The notes below the pieces were generated by a model. That model made no database searches. It was not told the DNA's origin and saw only the letters and a list, made by a program, of their open reading frames with translations. Positions 1-11,869 of a stretch of 64,000 bases of DNA are shown piece after piece. The position numbers were made by a program, and so were the translations under genes. This stretch comes from Lantana camara (taxonomy: Eukaryota > Streptophyta > Magnoliopsida > Lamiales > Verbenaceae), in the NCBI GenBank assembly GCA_037501455.1, contig CM074863.1, positions 62,291,501 to 62,355,500 of the forward strand, read 5' to 3'. Positions within the stretch are counted from its first letter, which is position 1. Every line of letters starts with the position of its first letter.

Positions 1-1096
1 GTAAAAGATAACTCAGGAAACGTTTATAGCCTCGATCCTTACTAATTCTCTTCATGCATTGCATATTATGTGACTTATGTGTTCTTTTATATCTTATAGT
101 TCGTAAATTTAATTATTTTCTCTATTTAACTCGTACCTTGAAACTCTTCTCATAAAATCCTAGAATTCTAGTATCCATTCCCTTCTAGCACCTAAAACCC
201 TTCCATATGCTTCGAAACCCATTCCTACAGTTTTAGGTTGGAAATTACGAAAATACCCCTACAGCTCGAAAATATTCCTGCATTCCCTGAAACACTTTCA
301 CTACCCAATATTGTAACCAAAAGAATCCTCACATTATTTCGAGGATCGTGATACCCTCCGTGAACCATAATTCCCATCCTAACTCCCGTAGTATAAAAAA
401 TCGGTGAAAACCCTAGCTTATGATTCGATCATCAATAAATCCCTACTCATCTACTTTTTTATATTCAATATTATAACCAAAACGACCCTTAAATTTTTTT
501 ATGAATTTTCATGCATTTGCCAAAAACTCGATTTCATCATAGCATATTTTATAAATATTTTCCTTTCTAAAAATCACCAATTTATTTTAAACGATTAGCT
601 TTTATTCAATAGTCGAAATTATACTTAAAACGATCCTTGAATTTTTCTCTACATTATAGTGATTTTTCCCAACTTTAAACTTTATCATGGCTTCGTTTAT
701 ATAATTTTTCCTATGATTTTCATCATCTTTAATATTCAATAATTTATAAACGAAAACTCTAAATATTCCACATTTATAATCAAAACGAAGCTCGTTTTTC
801 ACCCATTCTTTCATTAATTCACTACTTCAATCTTTTACCTCTCAACTCTTGAATAAATTTTATATTATTTTACATTTATTTTTAATCAAAATGACATCAT
901 CCATGACCACATGGTCTTCTAGAAGGATTAAACAAATGAGCATAATTTCTCCACATTTCTTAGTTAATTACCTGGCATTTGTTCAACATATTATTTAACC
1001 ACATCTCCAAATTTATTACCAAGCATTTGTCAAAATATTAAGCAACCACATCTCCTATAAACTTTCATTTATTTCTTAGAAACCCCTCATGACTAC

Positions 1097-1105
1097 CTAT
1101 AAATA
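1097..1105 (+). promoter_or_regulatory. TATA box of R1 5' LTR
   Basis: CTATAAATA is followed by a CT-rich segment (1144-1200) and, about 100 nt downstream, by a donor-like site. The identical arrangement occurs in the 3' LTR at 39832-39840. Transcription is inferred to start near 1130. Confidence 0.7.
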
Positions 1106-2127
1106 CCCCCCTCAAGCCTCATTTATACCTCACAAATCAACACACAAAAATCACTCTCTCTCTCTCCAATTCTCACGCCATCCCCTCTCCATCTCTCTAA
1201 GGTATGTTTTTCTTTTATTATTTCATGTTTTATATAATGTTCTTAGTATAATAATAATAGTAGCATGTCTAGGATTAATTAAATTATGCTTTAGGAATTT
1301 ATTTTATGAAATATGTGCATAGTTGTTTGTTTAAATAAAATGTGAGTACATTATGGAATTTTATTTAATTAAATGCATGAATTATGATATGATATAATGT
1401 GAATATGAATTTAAATGCTTATAATGTTGTTTGATTAAATTCATGCCTAGAGTAATTTATTTAGAATTATTTTTCATAAAAAGTTCATATATGTTGCTAT
1501 ATTATGCTTTAATCTTATGTTATGAATATGAATGTGATAGAACATGTTACACACCCTCTTTGAATATTCAAATAAGCTCAAGAACATGTTCATAATGTTC
1601 TTGGATGTGTGTGTGTGCATGTGTGTGCCGTGACTAGTGTGTGTATGTGTGTGAGTTTGATTTTGTGTTATAAAGTGTTTAATTCACATGAAATTGAATA
1701 GTAAATGTTTTTAATAGTAATTTTGACTTTTGGTCAACCAAAATCCAATTAATTTCGAAATTATTCTTAAAATAATTATAAAATAGGTTTTGAAATTTTT
1801 AAAGAAATATTTTTCCAATTTTTCCAAAAAATGGGTAAACTATGTAATATTTTTCAAAAGATAACATACATTGTCAAATTAAACCTTGAATTTCATTTGA
1901 AATCTTACAATTGGAATTATAGTGTGGTTAATAAACATTTGATTAGCTAAAGGTCCCATAAACCCTGAATTTATTAATTAATCGGGTGAATTTAGGGTTT
2001 ACCGGGAAATCTTTAACTCATTACATATTATGAACCTTCTCTAATTATTTCATTATGATATTGTGTGCACTTAGTTAGTTAGGAACTAAGAACCTAGTTC
2101 TAAGTCAGTAGTAGTTATTACTTTCAG

Positions 2128-2183
2128 GCGAACATAGGATCGAAGAGTGGAATCCTCACAATTCCACTTAAATCTCGGTACCG
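2128..2183 (+). other. putative leader exon 2 in R1 5' LTR
   Basis: A 56-nt segment lies between the acceptor-like ATTACTTTCAG and the donor-like CCG|GTGAGG. The 3' LTR has the same 56-nt unit at 40864-40919. Its place in the LTR matches the candidate exon 2 of every other LTR here. Splicing is inferred, not shown. Confidence 0.5.
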
Positions 2184-2901
2184 GTGAGGGTTTTAAATCT
2201 TTTCAACTGAAATCATGATAAAATACTTTACTTTATTTTCTTGAATTTCCTTTCAAGTTATTCTTCCCTTTATGGGAAAATAATTCTTGTTAATTATTCC
2301 AAAACATATATTTACCCGAAAGTACTTAATACTTTCTTGCCGGTAAATATTCTCGTCTTGCAAGTAAAATTATTGTTTTTCCTATGGGCCCGGTGGTCTT
2401 GGTAGAAGTAGTAGTCCGGGAGGCACGGGCCGAGGTCTACTATTATACCAGCGCCAACTAGATCTTGGTGATGGTTTAACTGGAGGTTAGTTATTCCACA
2501 CCAAGTGACGGGAAAAGTACGTCCCTCCCAAATTCGTGTATATCGTCACTGGGGGTAGCTCCCTGAGGTGACACCGGAAGAAGAAGGATGGTATTGTTGT
2601 ATTTCTTTTTATTGAGTGACGACATCTTGATCAATGTCGTTACGATAATCTTGGTTTTTAAGGAGTTAAGGTTGGAGAAGCCTAGCTTGCGGGCATTAAA
2701 ATCATTTTCAAAACGGTTCATAAATTTTCTAAAAGTATAGCCTATATTCCCCCTACTCCTATTTCAAACAAATATGAACCGGATATTATTATCATATACT
2801 TATTTGTTATTATATAGTATATATAGTTCGAACCAAGATTTTCTTGGTCAAAACACTCTTAAAATCTTACTTATAATCCTAAATCTCAAACCCCCCGTCA
2901 C

Positions 2902-2948
2902 TTAGTCATTTTGACTAACCCTCCTACTCTTTTAATTTATGATTTCAG
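2902..2948 (+). promoter_or_regulatory. hairpin plus 3' splice acceptor, R1 5' LTR
   Basis: The stem TTAGTCA/TGACTAA (2902-2918) closes a 3-nt loop. A pyrimidine-rich stretch follows, then GATTTCAG ending at 2948. Hairpin and acceptor stand in the same order in all LTRs of the window. Confidence 0.5.
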
Positions 2949-3273
2949 GAATCTACAGCGACGCCTTAGAGGTATCTTGAGGCTTTCAGGTGTCCCATTT
3001 CAGTTGTTTAGAGTGATCATGAGTGCATGTACATCTTTCAATAAACACTCTCCTGTGAAGTTAGACCTATCGTTGTAATTACTTGTCCAACTTAATAATA
3101 TGCGTTCCGTTATGTATTGTCCCCTTTTATTGCTCAAGTTTATTTTCCGTTGCATTTAAATTTCGTACTCTGGTATTGTATAGTCTTGTCCGTTCGCCGG
3201 AGTATTTCTCGAGTGCTAGGTCTCACATCCACTCGGGAAGTACAACGGTGCGGGGTTGTAGTGTTAAGGGGCC

Positions 3274-3278
3274 CTACA
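3274..3278. repeat. left target duplication of R2
   Basis: CTACA is the terminal 5 bp of the R1 LTR. The partner at 33912-33916 is CTATA, one C-to-T change away, which supports a single R2 insertion at the R1 LTR/interior junction. Confidence 0.65.
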
Positions 3279-4438
3279 TGTAGCACCCGAGCGTAAGGTA
3301 CCACTTCCCCCGCACCGAGACCCGACCCATATATGAAATGGAAGTCCCATACACGTGCCAAATCCACGGCGAACGGGGACACAACACACACGCTATGCTA
3401 GGCGGGACTAACCCTTAAACCAATCAACTCAAGAAAACATAAAATCAGAGTTAAGGTAAAACGCGGAAGCAAGAAAGACATAGCATATAAACAATGAGCC
3501 ACCAAGCTCCAAAAATAGATATACAAAAGCATTCAAATATCCAACGGCACTCACGGCCTACAAAACCATAACGCTCCAAGAATAAACTATGATCATATAC
3601 AAAAGTAATGAGAGTATGAACGTATGAGACTGAAAAGAAGTGCTAAACATAAATGCAAGACCTAAACGACTTGTATTCCCGCCTAGCACTCCTATACCTA
3701 CACAAAACAACTGAAAACAACCGGGTTCAGTCTAAAAGAGACTGGTGGGTATAAAACGGGGCATAAGATATATAATATCGCATAAATTAAACACATACAT
3801 GCAAGCCCTAATCCCGTGTGAAGTTTGATAAGAATTACCAAGTGGTTAAAACAAAAGAAAACATCAACGGGATTACGACGTTCATATTCATTTATAATTG
3901 ATCATAAGGGTTTATGGCCCGGCGAGTGGGCGTGCACAATCTCCAACCTACACCTCGTGTAATCATAATAAATTATTCAATCATTCATTATCATACATAA
4001 ATCTTTTGTGCTCATAAATACATGATCATAATCATTCATATACACCTTCTTCCTCCGGGTGGTGGACGAGTTTGCAAGGCTCGACCACCTAATCATATCA
4101 ATGTGGCTATGAGGTTCATGAGGCCTCAAAGCCCGGTTAGCGTTTTCCTGTCAAGAACCTCCCTTGACGAAGTCCGTTTCGCCGTAAGTTGGAACTAGTA
4201 TATGGGATCCCCGTCAGCCCTTGCTTCCTCGGTTAGCCACATATACTAAGTCCCGGAGCCCGTGCAATCATAAACATGTGTCGCCAAAACATAAGGTAGG
4301 GTTTCATAATTAAAAGGGTCAAACGTTTGAAATCATTTACCCGAAATGACTCGATATATATAAATATACTATTTTGGCTTAAAACCTTTCACATAAGGGA
4401 TATATCGGGTCACTTTAACTATTAGAAGAAAAACCCAC

Positions 4439-4504
4439 CTTTTCCAAGCAAAAGAAAGGAACAAGCGTCTCAAGGCTCGCCCTCGTCTCCGACCAAACCC
4501 GAAT
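4439..4504 (-). other. putative leader exon 2 in R2 3' LTR
   Basis: A 66-nt minus-strand segment follows CTTTTGCACAG and precedes AAAAG|GTGGGT. Its core GGTCGGAGACG recurs in the 66-nt exon 2 of R9 (57057-57122), although most flanking sequence differs. Confidence 0.5.
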
Positions 4505-5122
4505 CTGTGCAAAAGAAAAGGTATGAGACTCAATGACCACATATGACGCTCGGCAATGAAGTGAATATGACATGAATGCATAAATGATCATGTTATATCA
4601 TAAAAATGTTCATGTGCACGATTAAGAAATTTAAAACATATAATCAAATCATTCGTTCATATAATTCATTCAATTTCATAATTTCATAAATTCATAATGC
4701 ATATCAATTAATCCAAGAATTCATTTAATAATCATAACACATAATATTCATAGTCACATTTAGGAATAAAATAAATAAAACGTTCAATCAATAGTCGGTA
4801 AATTAAAATACGCGAAGTAGAAATCAATTAATTTCAAGAATTAAATTAAATCAAATAATATTTAAAATATATAATAAATATATATAATATAATAAGTATA
4901 TAATAACATATAATAACATATAATATACATATATACATATACACGTAGCTACATGCATGCACACTCACACAAATATGTATACTATATATATATTCATGCA
5001 TGCAACTCAAATAACAACCATGCACACACAACTCACAGCCATGCATGCAACACACACACTGCACAGAAATATAACAGCAGCAACCACATAGCAAACGCAG
5101 GCAAAGGAGTCGAGAAAAACGG

Positions 5123-5246
5123 GGTGACACCCCCGTGTCACCTCCCAAGCCTAGACCGAGACACCCCCGTGTCTCGGTACAGAAATCCTAGGCCCCGACA
5201 GCACCCCCGTTACACGCCGGAACGAGCAAAATGACACACCCGTGTC
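5123..5246 (-). repeat. GC-rich palindrome cluster in R2 3' LTR
   Basis: Three hairpin units share the core GACAC...GTGTC: arms GGTGACAC (5123-5142), arms CCGAGACAC (5156-5177) and arms GACAC (5233-5246), each with a C-rich 4-nt spacer. They lie roughly 640-760 nt into putative intron 1. Confidence 0.7.
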
Positions 5247-6240
5247 TCGCGGCAGAACGTCCCTGTTTTGACAGCAAAAATCGCGCAGAAAAGGCAGCCA
5301 TTTCCAGCAAGAAAGAAGGCAACAAAGGCAGCTAAACTAAGCATGAAAAGCAGCAAGAACACAGCTAAAACACATGCCAAGAAGCCACGGAAATGACAGC
5401 AAAAAGGAAGAAGGAAACTCAGCAAATTGACAGCAAGAATTCAGCGCGAAAAACAGGGCAAAACAATCGCGAAAACAGGGTATGCTTGCTCTCAGTTAAT
5501 CCGACTCAGTTCAGGTCCTTAAGGCCAACAAATATGTAGCAAAACAACATAAATCCAACACATAATTCAGTTCCAAACGTGATCAACCAAGAGAAGAAAG
5601 CATGCGTGACCTTCATGTGGAATTTTCTCAAAAAGTCATAAATGATATCTCATAAATATCTCAACCACCATGAAATCAATGACCATAAATGATATAAGGA
5701 TGTCAAAAAAATCAATCTCAAGCTTGGAATCAATCAAAACCATTGAGAATCGAATGAGATCAAGAAATTGCCCAAAATACTCCATTTTCGGATAACAGTC
5801 CAGAACTGATGAAACCATGCTCAAATTCATGAATGAAAGGATGAAAATGATCAGAAATAAACATATAATACAATCCTAAACTTACCTTGTTGATTGGATG
5901 AAGTTTGGATGAGATTTGAGCTCCAAAATCACCAAGGGAGGAAGGGTTACGGGACTGGAATGAAGAGCAGTAGCTTTGGCTGAGTTTTGGGGATTGTGAG
6001 AGGGTTAGTTTGGTTAGGGCTTGATATGTCATGATAGGTGGTTGAGTTAGGGATCTAAAGAATCAAACCATGGTTAATTTGGTTATAGTTTGGATAAGAT
6101 ATGGCTAATTTTGCACAGCAAGGTCAAATTGGTCGCCGATTCGTTTTTCGGTTGGATTTCGGAGTTTCAAATGACTTAGGAAAAATATAAGGCTAAGTTT
6201 ACTAAACTCGAATATTCGTTACGAGTTCAGTGGAGTTGAA

Positions 6241-6260
6241 GGAACTCGAATCCGAGTTCC
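6241..6260 (-). promoter_or_regulatory. conserved U3 inverted repeat
   Basis: The arms are GGAACTCG and CGAGTTCC around AATC, adjacent to CGAGCTC. The same dyad occurs in the U3 of R7, R8, R12 and the other R2 LTR, with paired arm changes in R7 and R8. This suggests a dimeric binding site or a structural element. Confidence 0.5.
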
Positions 6261-6676
6261 CGAGCTCAAGATATTAAATTCGGAACCAAGGGTACGCTAA
6301 GTGCTCGTTAGCCCCCGATTTGGTTCCTCGAATCAAATTAAATTCGTTAACATAACAAATAAATTCGAAAACATAAACCGAGCATAAAATCATATTCATA
6401 ACACATATATTTACGACATACTATAAATTCGTGGCAATTCGACATCATTTCATACAAGAACGAAGCTCAAAATTAATAATATGCTCAAACCATGCAATTC
6501 ATGCATAAATTATAAAATTCCATGCAAAAATTATAATTCCCATGCAAAATTTAAATAAATAAATAAATTCTAATATTAAATAAATTAAATTAGGTCACGT
6601 AATTAATTATCTAAAACATGATTAATTAACATAACACTTAATTAGCATAATCATTAAATTAATAATTATATAAATA

Positions 6677-6679
<3 letters not shown>

Positions 6680-6714
<35 letters not shown>
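6680..6714. repeat. (TA)n microsatellite
   Basis: A 35-bp run of AT dinucleotides lies in the R2 3' LTR. The matching run in the 5' LTR (about 33700-33720) is much shorter, as expected of slippage after insertion. Confidence 0.9.
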
Positions 6715-6717
<3 letters not shown>

Positions 6718-6905
6718 CGAAATATATATATTATATTATGATATATAATTAAAATAATAATAAATTAAAATAAGATGTAATATAATAAAATAATATAATA
6801 ACAATTATAATAGAATTAAATATAAAACACGTCAAAACAATTAATTTGCGCAATTTGGTAAACACATACGTCATACCTTTACGTCCGAAAAGTCGGGGCG
6901 TTACA

Positions 6906-6922
6906 ATCTCTCCCCCTTAAAA
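6906..6922 (-). promoter_or_regulatory. polypurine tract of R2
   Basis: On the minus strand the sequence TTTTAAGGGGGAGAGAT lies immediately before the 3' LTR start TGTAACGCCCC. This is the expected plus-strand primer site. Confidence 0.85.
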
Positions 6923-6940
6923 GAATCCGTCCTCGGATTC
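6923..6940 (-). promoter_or_regulatory. stem-loop abutting the R2 polypurine tract
   Basis: The arms GAATCCG and CGGATTC close a 4-nt loop AGGA directly upstream of the polypurine tract. The pol stop codon (6939-6941) overlaps its first arm. R8 has the same stem; R4 and R10 have a different but equally paired stem at the same place. Confidence 0.6.
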
Positions 6941-7885
6941 ATTGCTCGCTCGGAAACAATTCGGGGTGAAACTTTCTCATCTTATCCTCCGTCTCCCACG
7001 TAGCCTCTTCGGTTTTATCACTTCTCCAAATAACCTTGACTAGTGGAATACGCCGATTTCGAAGTTCCTGAAATTTTCGATCCAATATCTTAATCGGCTT
7101 CTGAACGAAGGTGAGATCCGGTTCTAATTCCACTTCTTCAATCGGTAGAACCTCGGACTCGTCTCGATAATACTTTCGGAGCTGCGAGACATGAAACACG
7201 TTATGAATTCCAGTCAAACTCGGAAGCAAGTCCAAACGATAGGCCGTATCCCCAATTTTCTCTAGAATCTCATATGGTCCCATATACCGAGGGTTTAATT
7301 TTCCTCCTCGTCCAATCTTTGAAAACCCTTTTCGTGGAGAAGCTTTTAAGAAAACCCTATCTCCAATCTCAAACTCCAAATTCTTCCTCCGAAGATCTGC
7401 ATAACTCTTTTGTCGATCCTGTGCGGCCTTCATCCGTTGTCTAATTATCTGGACCTTGTCAGTAGCCTCTTGTACAGCCTTAGAGGGTTTTTCCTTCTTT
7501 TCCCCTCTTTTAATCCCTTCTTGCTTGGTCCAATTCCATTCCTCCAAGTCAAAGAACAATGGTGATCGACATTTACGTCCATAAAGAGCTTCATAAGGGG
7601 CCATTTCAATCGAGGTTTGATAGCTATTGTTGTAAGCAAACTCGATTAACGGTAACTGTTCATTCCACGAGCTTTGAAAGTCCAATGCACATGCTCTCAG
7701 CAGGTCCTCCAGATACTTAATCAACCTTTCTGATTGTCCGTCGGTCTGAGGATGGAAAGTTGTGCTGAATTGAAACCTTGTTCCCAAACACTTCTGTAAT
7801 TCTTGCCATAACCGTGAAGTAAATCTGGGATCCCGATCCGAGACAATACTAACAAGTACACCATGAAGCCTGATATCTCATCGTT
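6939..7885 (-). pseudogene. R2 integrase C-terminal part and chromodomain
   Basis: After a 1-bp deletion near 7875 the reading continues in another frame: IVSDRDPRFTS carries the second catalytic Asp, and HPQTDGQSER the catalytic Glu. A GPY/F-like region (RYMGPYEILEKIG) and an HNVFHVSQLRKY segment follow. The last ~52 residues, from PIKILDRK through VIWRSDKTEEATWE, form a chromodomain, which in chromoviruses targets integration to heterochromatin. TGA at 6939-6941 ends the protein next to the polypurine tract. Confidence 0.9.
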
Positions 7886-9043
7886 TTATCTCTTGGCCAA
7901 TTTACTCACTTTGTCGGACATCCTGATAGCAAGAAAATGAGCTGATTTCGTCCACCTGTCCACGATAACCCAAATTCCATCGAAACCTCCTCTCAGTTTT
8001 GGTAGTCCCGAAACAAAATCCATGGCTATTTGTTCCCATTTCCATTCCGGGATAGGCAATGGTCGAAGTAGCCCCGATGGCTTTTGATGTTCTGCCTTTA
8101 CCACTTGACAAGTCATACAATGTTTCACGAAGTCGATCACATCCCGTTTCAACCCATTCCACCAATAGAATTGCTTAAGATCCTTATACATTTTGTTCCA
8201 TCCGGGATGTATCGAATACCCTGACCGATGGGCTTCCTCAAGAATAATCCTTTTTAACTCTTCCGGGACAACAACTCTATTCTTGAATCTTAGAAGTCCC
8301 GTATCATCAAACCCAAACGGACACTCTGAATCAGCTCGAGCTTTCTCAGCTAATTTCTGAACCTCGGGATCAATCCTCTGAGCATCAAACAATCTCTGTT
8401 TAAGATCTGGTTGAACCGTGATATTCCGAATACTAGCCCTCAGCTTGAACAACTCATTCTCCTCTCCAATTTCCACTTTCACATTGGACACGCTAGCTTT
8501 CCTACTAAGCGCATCTGCGACCAAATTGGCTTTGCCGGGATGGTATCGGATTGTACAGTCATAATCCGCCAACAGTTCTATCCAACGCCGTTGTCTCTTG
8601 TTCAATTCCTTTTGTGAGAATAAGTATCGGATTGTACACTCATAATCCGCCAACAGTTCCATCCAACGCCGTTGTCTCTTGTTCAATTCCTTTTGTGAGA
8701 ATAAGTATTGGAGACTCTTGTGATCGGAAAAGACCTCGAACGAAATTCCATAAAGATAGTGTCTCCACTTACCCAAAGAAAAGATCACTGCCGGTAATTC
8801 CAAATCGTGAGTGGGGTAGTTCTGTTCATGCTCTTTCAATTTCCTTGAGGCATAGGCGATTACTCTTCCATTTTGCATCAACACACATTCCAAACCTTCC
8901 TTTAAGGCGTCCGTATAAACTGTATATCCTTCTGTACCTTCGGGAAGTGCTAACACAGGAGCGGTGGTAAACTTTTCCTTTAAAAGTTGAAAGCTAGCCT
9001 CACATGCCTCATCCCACTCAAACTTAACCGCCTTCTTAGTCAA
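7886..9043 (-). pseudogene. R2 RNase H-integrase N-terminal segment
   Basis: This continues in the same frame after the TGA. RNase H keeps YTDA and [10 protein letters not shown] but reads ALKEGLEC where SKEGLGC is common. The stretch [15 protein letters not shown] is present twice through an exact-length 81-bp duplication (8544-8705). The integrase zinc-binding region has H...H then CMTC (HHCC type), and the core begins at MDFVSGLPK with the first catalytic Asp. The frame ends at TAA in LAKR*, where a tyrosine codon is expected. Confidence 0.9.
8544..8705 (-). repeat. 81-bp tandem duplication in R2 RNase H
   Basis: Copies at 8544-8624 and 8625-8705 are adjacent, exactly 81 bp and in frame, adding 27 residues. 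They differ at a few bases (for example Met/Ile and Glu/Asp), so the duplication is not new. Confidence 0.92.
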
Positions 9044-11164
9044 TCAGGTTAAAGGAACCGCAATCTTCGAAAAATCCTGAACGAATCTCCGATAGTAGCC
9101 TGCCAAGCCCAAGAAACTCCTTACTTCTGAAGCATTTTTCGGGCTTTGCCATTGAATAACCGTCTCAATCTTAGAAGGGTCTACCTCCAAACCTTTCCTT
9201 GAGATAATATGGCTGAGAAATGCTACCCGATCAATCCAAAACTCGCATTTGCTCAACTTAGCATACAACCGATGTTCCCTTAAAGTGTCCAACACAATTC
9301 TGAGGTGCCTGGCATGATCTTCCGGAGTTCTTAAATAAACCAATATGTCATCGATGAATATTACCACAAACTTATCCAAATAAGGCCGGAAAATTCGATG
9401 CATCATATCCATAAAAGTAGCCGGAGCATTAGTCAATCCAAAAGGCATCACTACTAACTCATAGTATCCATACCGGGTGTTAAATCCCGTCTCCGGAATG
9501 TCCTCTTCCCGGATCTTCAATTGATAATATCCTTGTCTCAAGTCCAATTTGGAGTATACCCCCGAACCTTGTAACATGTCGAATAAATCCTCAATATGGG
9601 GCAAAGGATACTTATTCTTTATAGTCATCCGATTAAGCTCTCGGTAATCTATGCACATTCTTAAGGTTCCATCCTTTTTCTTAACAAAGAGAACCGGAGT
9701 ACCCCAAGGTGACGAACTTGGCCGTATATATCCAACTTTGAGTAATTCTTCCAATTGAATCTTTAACTCTTTCAATTCGGCCGGTGCCATCTGATACGGA
9801 GTCTTAGAATACGGTGTGGATCCTGGATGTAAATCAATAACAAATTCGATCTCACGGTCGGGTGGTAAAGAACTCAAATTATCCGGAAACACATCGGAGA
9901 AATCCTTAACAATCGCGGTATCCTCCAACTTAACTTGATCTTTCGGCCTATTCAGAAGGTAAGCAATAAATCCCGTTGCTCCTTCTCTCATCAACTTGTG
10001 AGCTTCCATATAAGACAAGAGAGGTACCGTTCTTGATCCACTACCAATCACCAATTCATTCCCCAAAATCACCTTCTTCGCAAAACAATCAACATTGGCC
10101 CGATGCCTGGACAACCAATCCATACCCAAGATAACTCCATACCTCTTCATAGGCATAACAATTAAATCAGCCGGATATTCTTTCCCTTCAATCAGAACTG
10201 AACACTCCCGAAACAACTGATCTGTCTGAAGACTACCACCAAGTGGCGAACTCACCAAATAACAAGAAGAAAGACAGATAACAGGCAAGCACAGAGTGGC
10301 AACTAAATCACAAGAAATAAAGGAATGCGTGGCACTCGGATCAAAGAGTGCATGAATGCTCATGTTATGTATGCATAGGGTACCTTCTACCACAGCTGTG
10401 GGATCAATCTCTGCATCTTGCTCCTCACCCTTGAGGGCATAAGCACGAGCCGGGATCATTGGCCTTTGAACTCGTCTTTGAGATCCGGGGTTCTTGTAGG
10501 GACATGTCTTCGCCATATGGTCGCCTTTTCCACATATGAGGCACAATTTCAACCTTCTTCGACAATTATTGTAGGTATGGGTCGGTCCCCCGCAATAAGT
10601 ACATGGAGGTACATCCGAGCGTGAATTTGTAGATGCCGGTGCCATAGGTAGAGCCTTCAGTCGAGTCGGTACGGCCTGAGAACCTTGTCCTCCAAACCGA
10701 GGCTTCTTAAATGGACCTTTAGGAGGGGGACTAGCTTGAATCATCGGCCTCTTTCTCGAATTCGATCCGGAACCTCTTCCCATTGGAGCTCTAAAAGTCG
10801 AATCCTTCTTCTTGAATTCCTCCTCTTGCGTAGTAAACTGTCGGACTCCAGATATCCTCTCTAACCGAATCAACCAACCCTCCGAGACCGCATCATCGAT
10901 AGAACCAGAAAATCGAGGGGGGTTGTAGCTCAGAAACACCCCATGAGGGTCTCTATTGTTATTAAGATTTAGTGGAGGCGCCGGTTGTTCTGCTTGTTGA
11001 GGTGGGGGAGCTTGAGCCCTCCTATGCTCGACATAGTTAAAAACCGCTTCCATAAAATTCCCCATGTCCATCGGTGGTGCTTGTGGTTGGGGTGGAGGCG
11101 TAGGAGATCGGTCATGATGACGGCGATGTCCGGGAGATCTCTCACGGTGTCTACGTGGAGGCAT
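9044..11164 (-). pseudogene. R2 gag-protease-RT segment
   Basis: This is the first open segment of the polyprotein, about 706 codons ending at TGA. Residues 1-80 are Arg/Pro/Gln-rich. PPRFSGS marks the start of the capsid domain, but the sequence passes within about 30 residues to a linker, so roughly 150 residues typical of retrotransposon gag are absent. Two CCHC knuckles follow: [14 protein letters not shown] (10562-10603) and [14 protein letters not shown] (10502-10543). The protease motif reads FDPSATHSF (10319-10345) where FDSGATHSF is usual, so the conserved glycine is gone. RT is well preserved, with the [12 protein letters not shown] region, [12 protein letters not shown] and the catalytic FIDD at 9347-9358. 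The stop falls where family members read an arginine (CGA to TGA). Confidence 0.9.
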
Positions 11165-11358
11165 CCTGTTCAAGAAATACTGAAATGCATGCTATTTTTA
11201 GTCCATGCATGCAAGTGCAATTAATTCGATCAAAATTCAAGATTTAAAGCACACAAGCACGTAAACAATGCATATGCAACACATTGACAAGTTGTTCCTA
11301 AAGCCGAACGACCTAACTGACTCAACACGACACTAGAGCCCGGGTTTTGCAACCCTAA

Positions 11359-11370
11359 GCTCTCATACCA
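11359..11370 (-). promoter_or_regulatory. R2 primer-binding site
   Basis: Minus-strand TGGTATGAGAGC lies 8 nt inside the 5' LTR. It differs at one base from the initiator tRNA-Met complement TGGTATCAGAGC found intact in R1 and R4. Confidence 0.8.
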
Positions 11371-11378
11371 CATAAGGA

Positions 11379-11869
11379 TGTAGCACCCAAGCGTAAGGTA
11401 CCACATCCCCCGCACCGAGACCCGACCCGTATATGAAATGGAAGTCCATACACGTGCCAAATCCACGGCGAACGGGGACACAACACACACGCTATGCTAG
11501 GCGGGACTAACCCTTAAACCAATCAACTCAAGAAAACATAAAATCAGAGTTAAGGTAAAACAGGGAAGCAAGAAAGACATAGCATATAAACAATGAGCCA
11601 CCAAGCTCTAAAAATAGATATACAAAAGCATTCAAATATCCAACGGCACTCACGGCCTACAAAATCATAACGCTCCAAGAATAAACCATGATCATATACA
11701 AAAGTAATGAGAGTATGAACGTATGAGACTGAAAAGAAGTGCTAAACATAAATGCAAGACCTAGACGACTTGTATTCCCGCCTAGCACTCCTATACCTGC
11801 ACAAAATAACTGAAAACAAGCGGGTTCAGTCTAAAAGAGACTGGTGGGTATAAAACGGGGCATAAGATA
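11379..11869 (-). mobile_element. R2 5' LTR, piece 1
   Basis: It aligns with 3279-3769 of the 3' LTR and includes the hairpin CAGTCT/AGACTG at 11827-11843. It is cut by R3 at the duplicated AGATA (11865-11869). Confidence 0.88.

Larger units (their letters stand above)
1..3278 (+). mobile_element. R1 5' LTR (left edge outside window)
   Basis: Positions 295-3278 are repeated with high identity at 39031-42034, and both copies end in CTACA. The matching interior, with a PBS, resumes at 33917 after the R2 insertion, so this is the 5' LTR of a plus-strand element. It has a TATA box at 1097, a CT-rich leader at 1144-1200, a donor-like AAG|GTATGT at 1202, a putative exon 2 at 2128-2183, a hairpin at 2902-2918 and an acceptor TTTCAG at 2948. 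A dyad of W-box cores (TTGAC...GTCAA) lies near 1722. Nothing in it looks protein-coding; its short ORFs are AT-rich noise. Where the LTR starts is unknown. Confidence 0.85.
3279..6905 (-). mobile_element. R2 3' LTR (3627 bp)
   Basis: It starts at TGTAGCACCC after the R1 LTR and ends at GGGGCGTTACA before the polypurine tract. The copy on the other side of gag-pol matches it once R3 and R4 are removed. On the minus strand it has a U3 inverted repeat (6241-6260), a donor CAAG|GTAAGT (first intron base 5885), a palindrome cluster (5123-5246), exon 2 (4439-4504), a hairpin CAGTCT/AGACTG (3728-3744) and an acceptor GTGTAG at 3698-3699, followed by GCTAGGCGGG. It contains a long (TA)n run. No ORF in it is convincing. 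Confidence 0.9.
6939..11164 (-). pseudogene. R2 gag-pol polyprotein, disabled
   Basis: A single minus-strand reading frame runs from MPPRRHRER (ATG at 11164) through capsid remnant, two zinc knuckles, protease, reverse transcriptase, RNase H, integrase and chromodomain. I chose the ATG at 11164 because upstream in-frame codons give only a TTG start and because arginine/proline-rich gag N-termini are usual in this clade. Visible lesions are: most of the capsid domain missing without loss of frame, protease motif DSGA changed to DPSA, TGA at 9044-9046 between RT and RNase H, an 81-bp duplication in RNase H, TAA at 7886-7888 in the integrase core, and a 1-bp deletion near 7875. The intact product would copy and integrate the element from a cytoplasmic particle. 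This copy would depend on proteins supplied by others. Confidence 0.92.

Noticed and set aside
4846..5425. ORFs of 71-100 codons in the R2 LTR, repeated at 16519-17080
   Set aside because: They overlap on both strands, cross the palindromes and AT repeats, and have no start context or domain.
8551..8970. 139-codon plus-strand ORF
   Set aside because: Antisense shadow of RNase H; its internal repeat is the 81-bp duplication.
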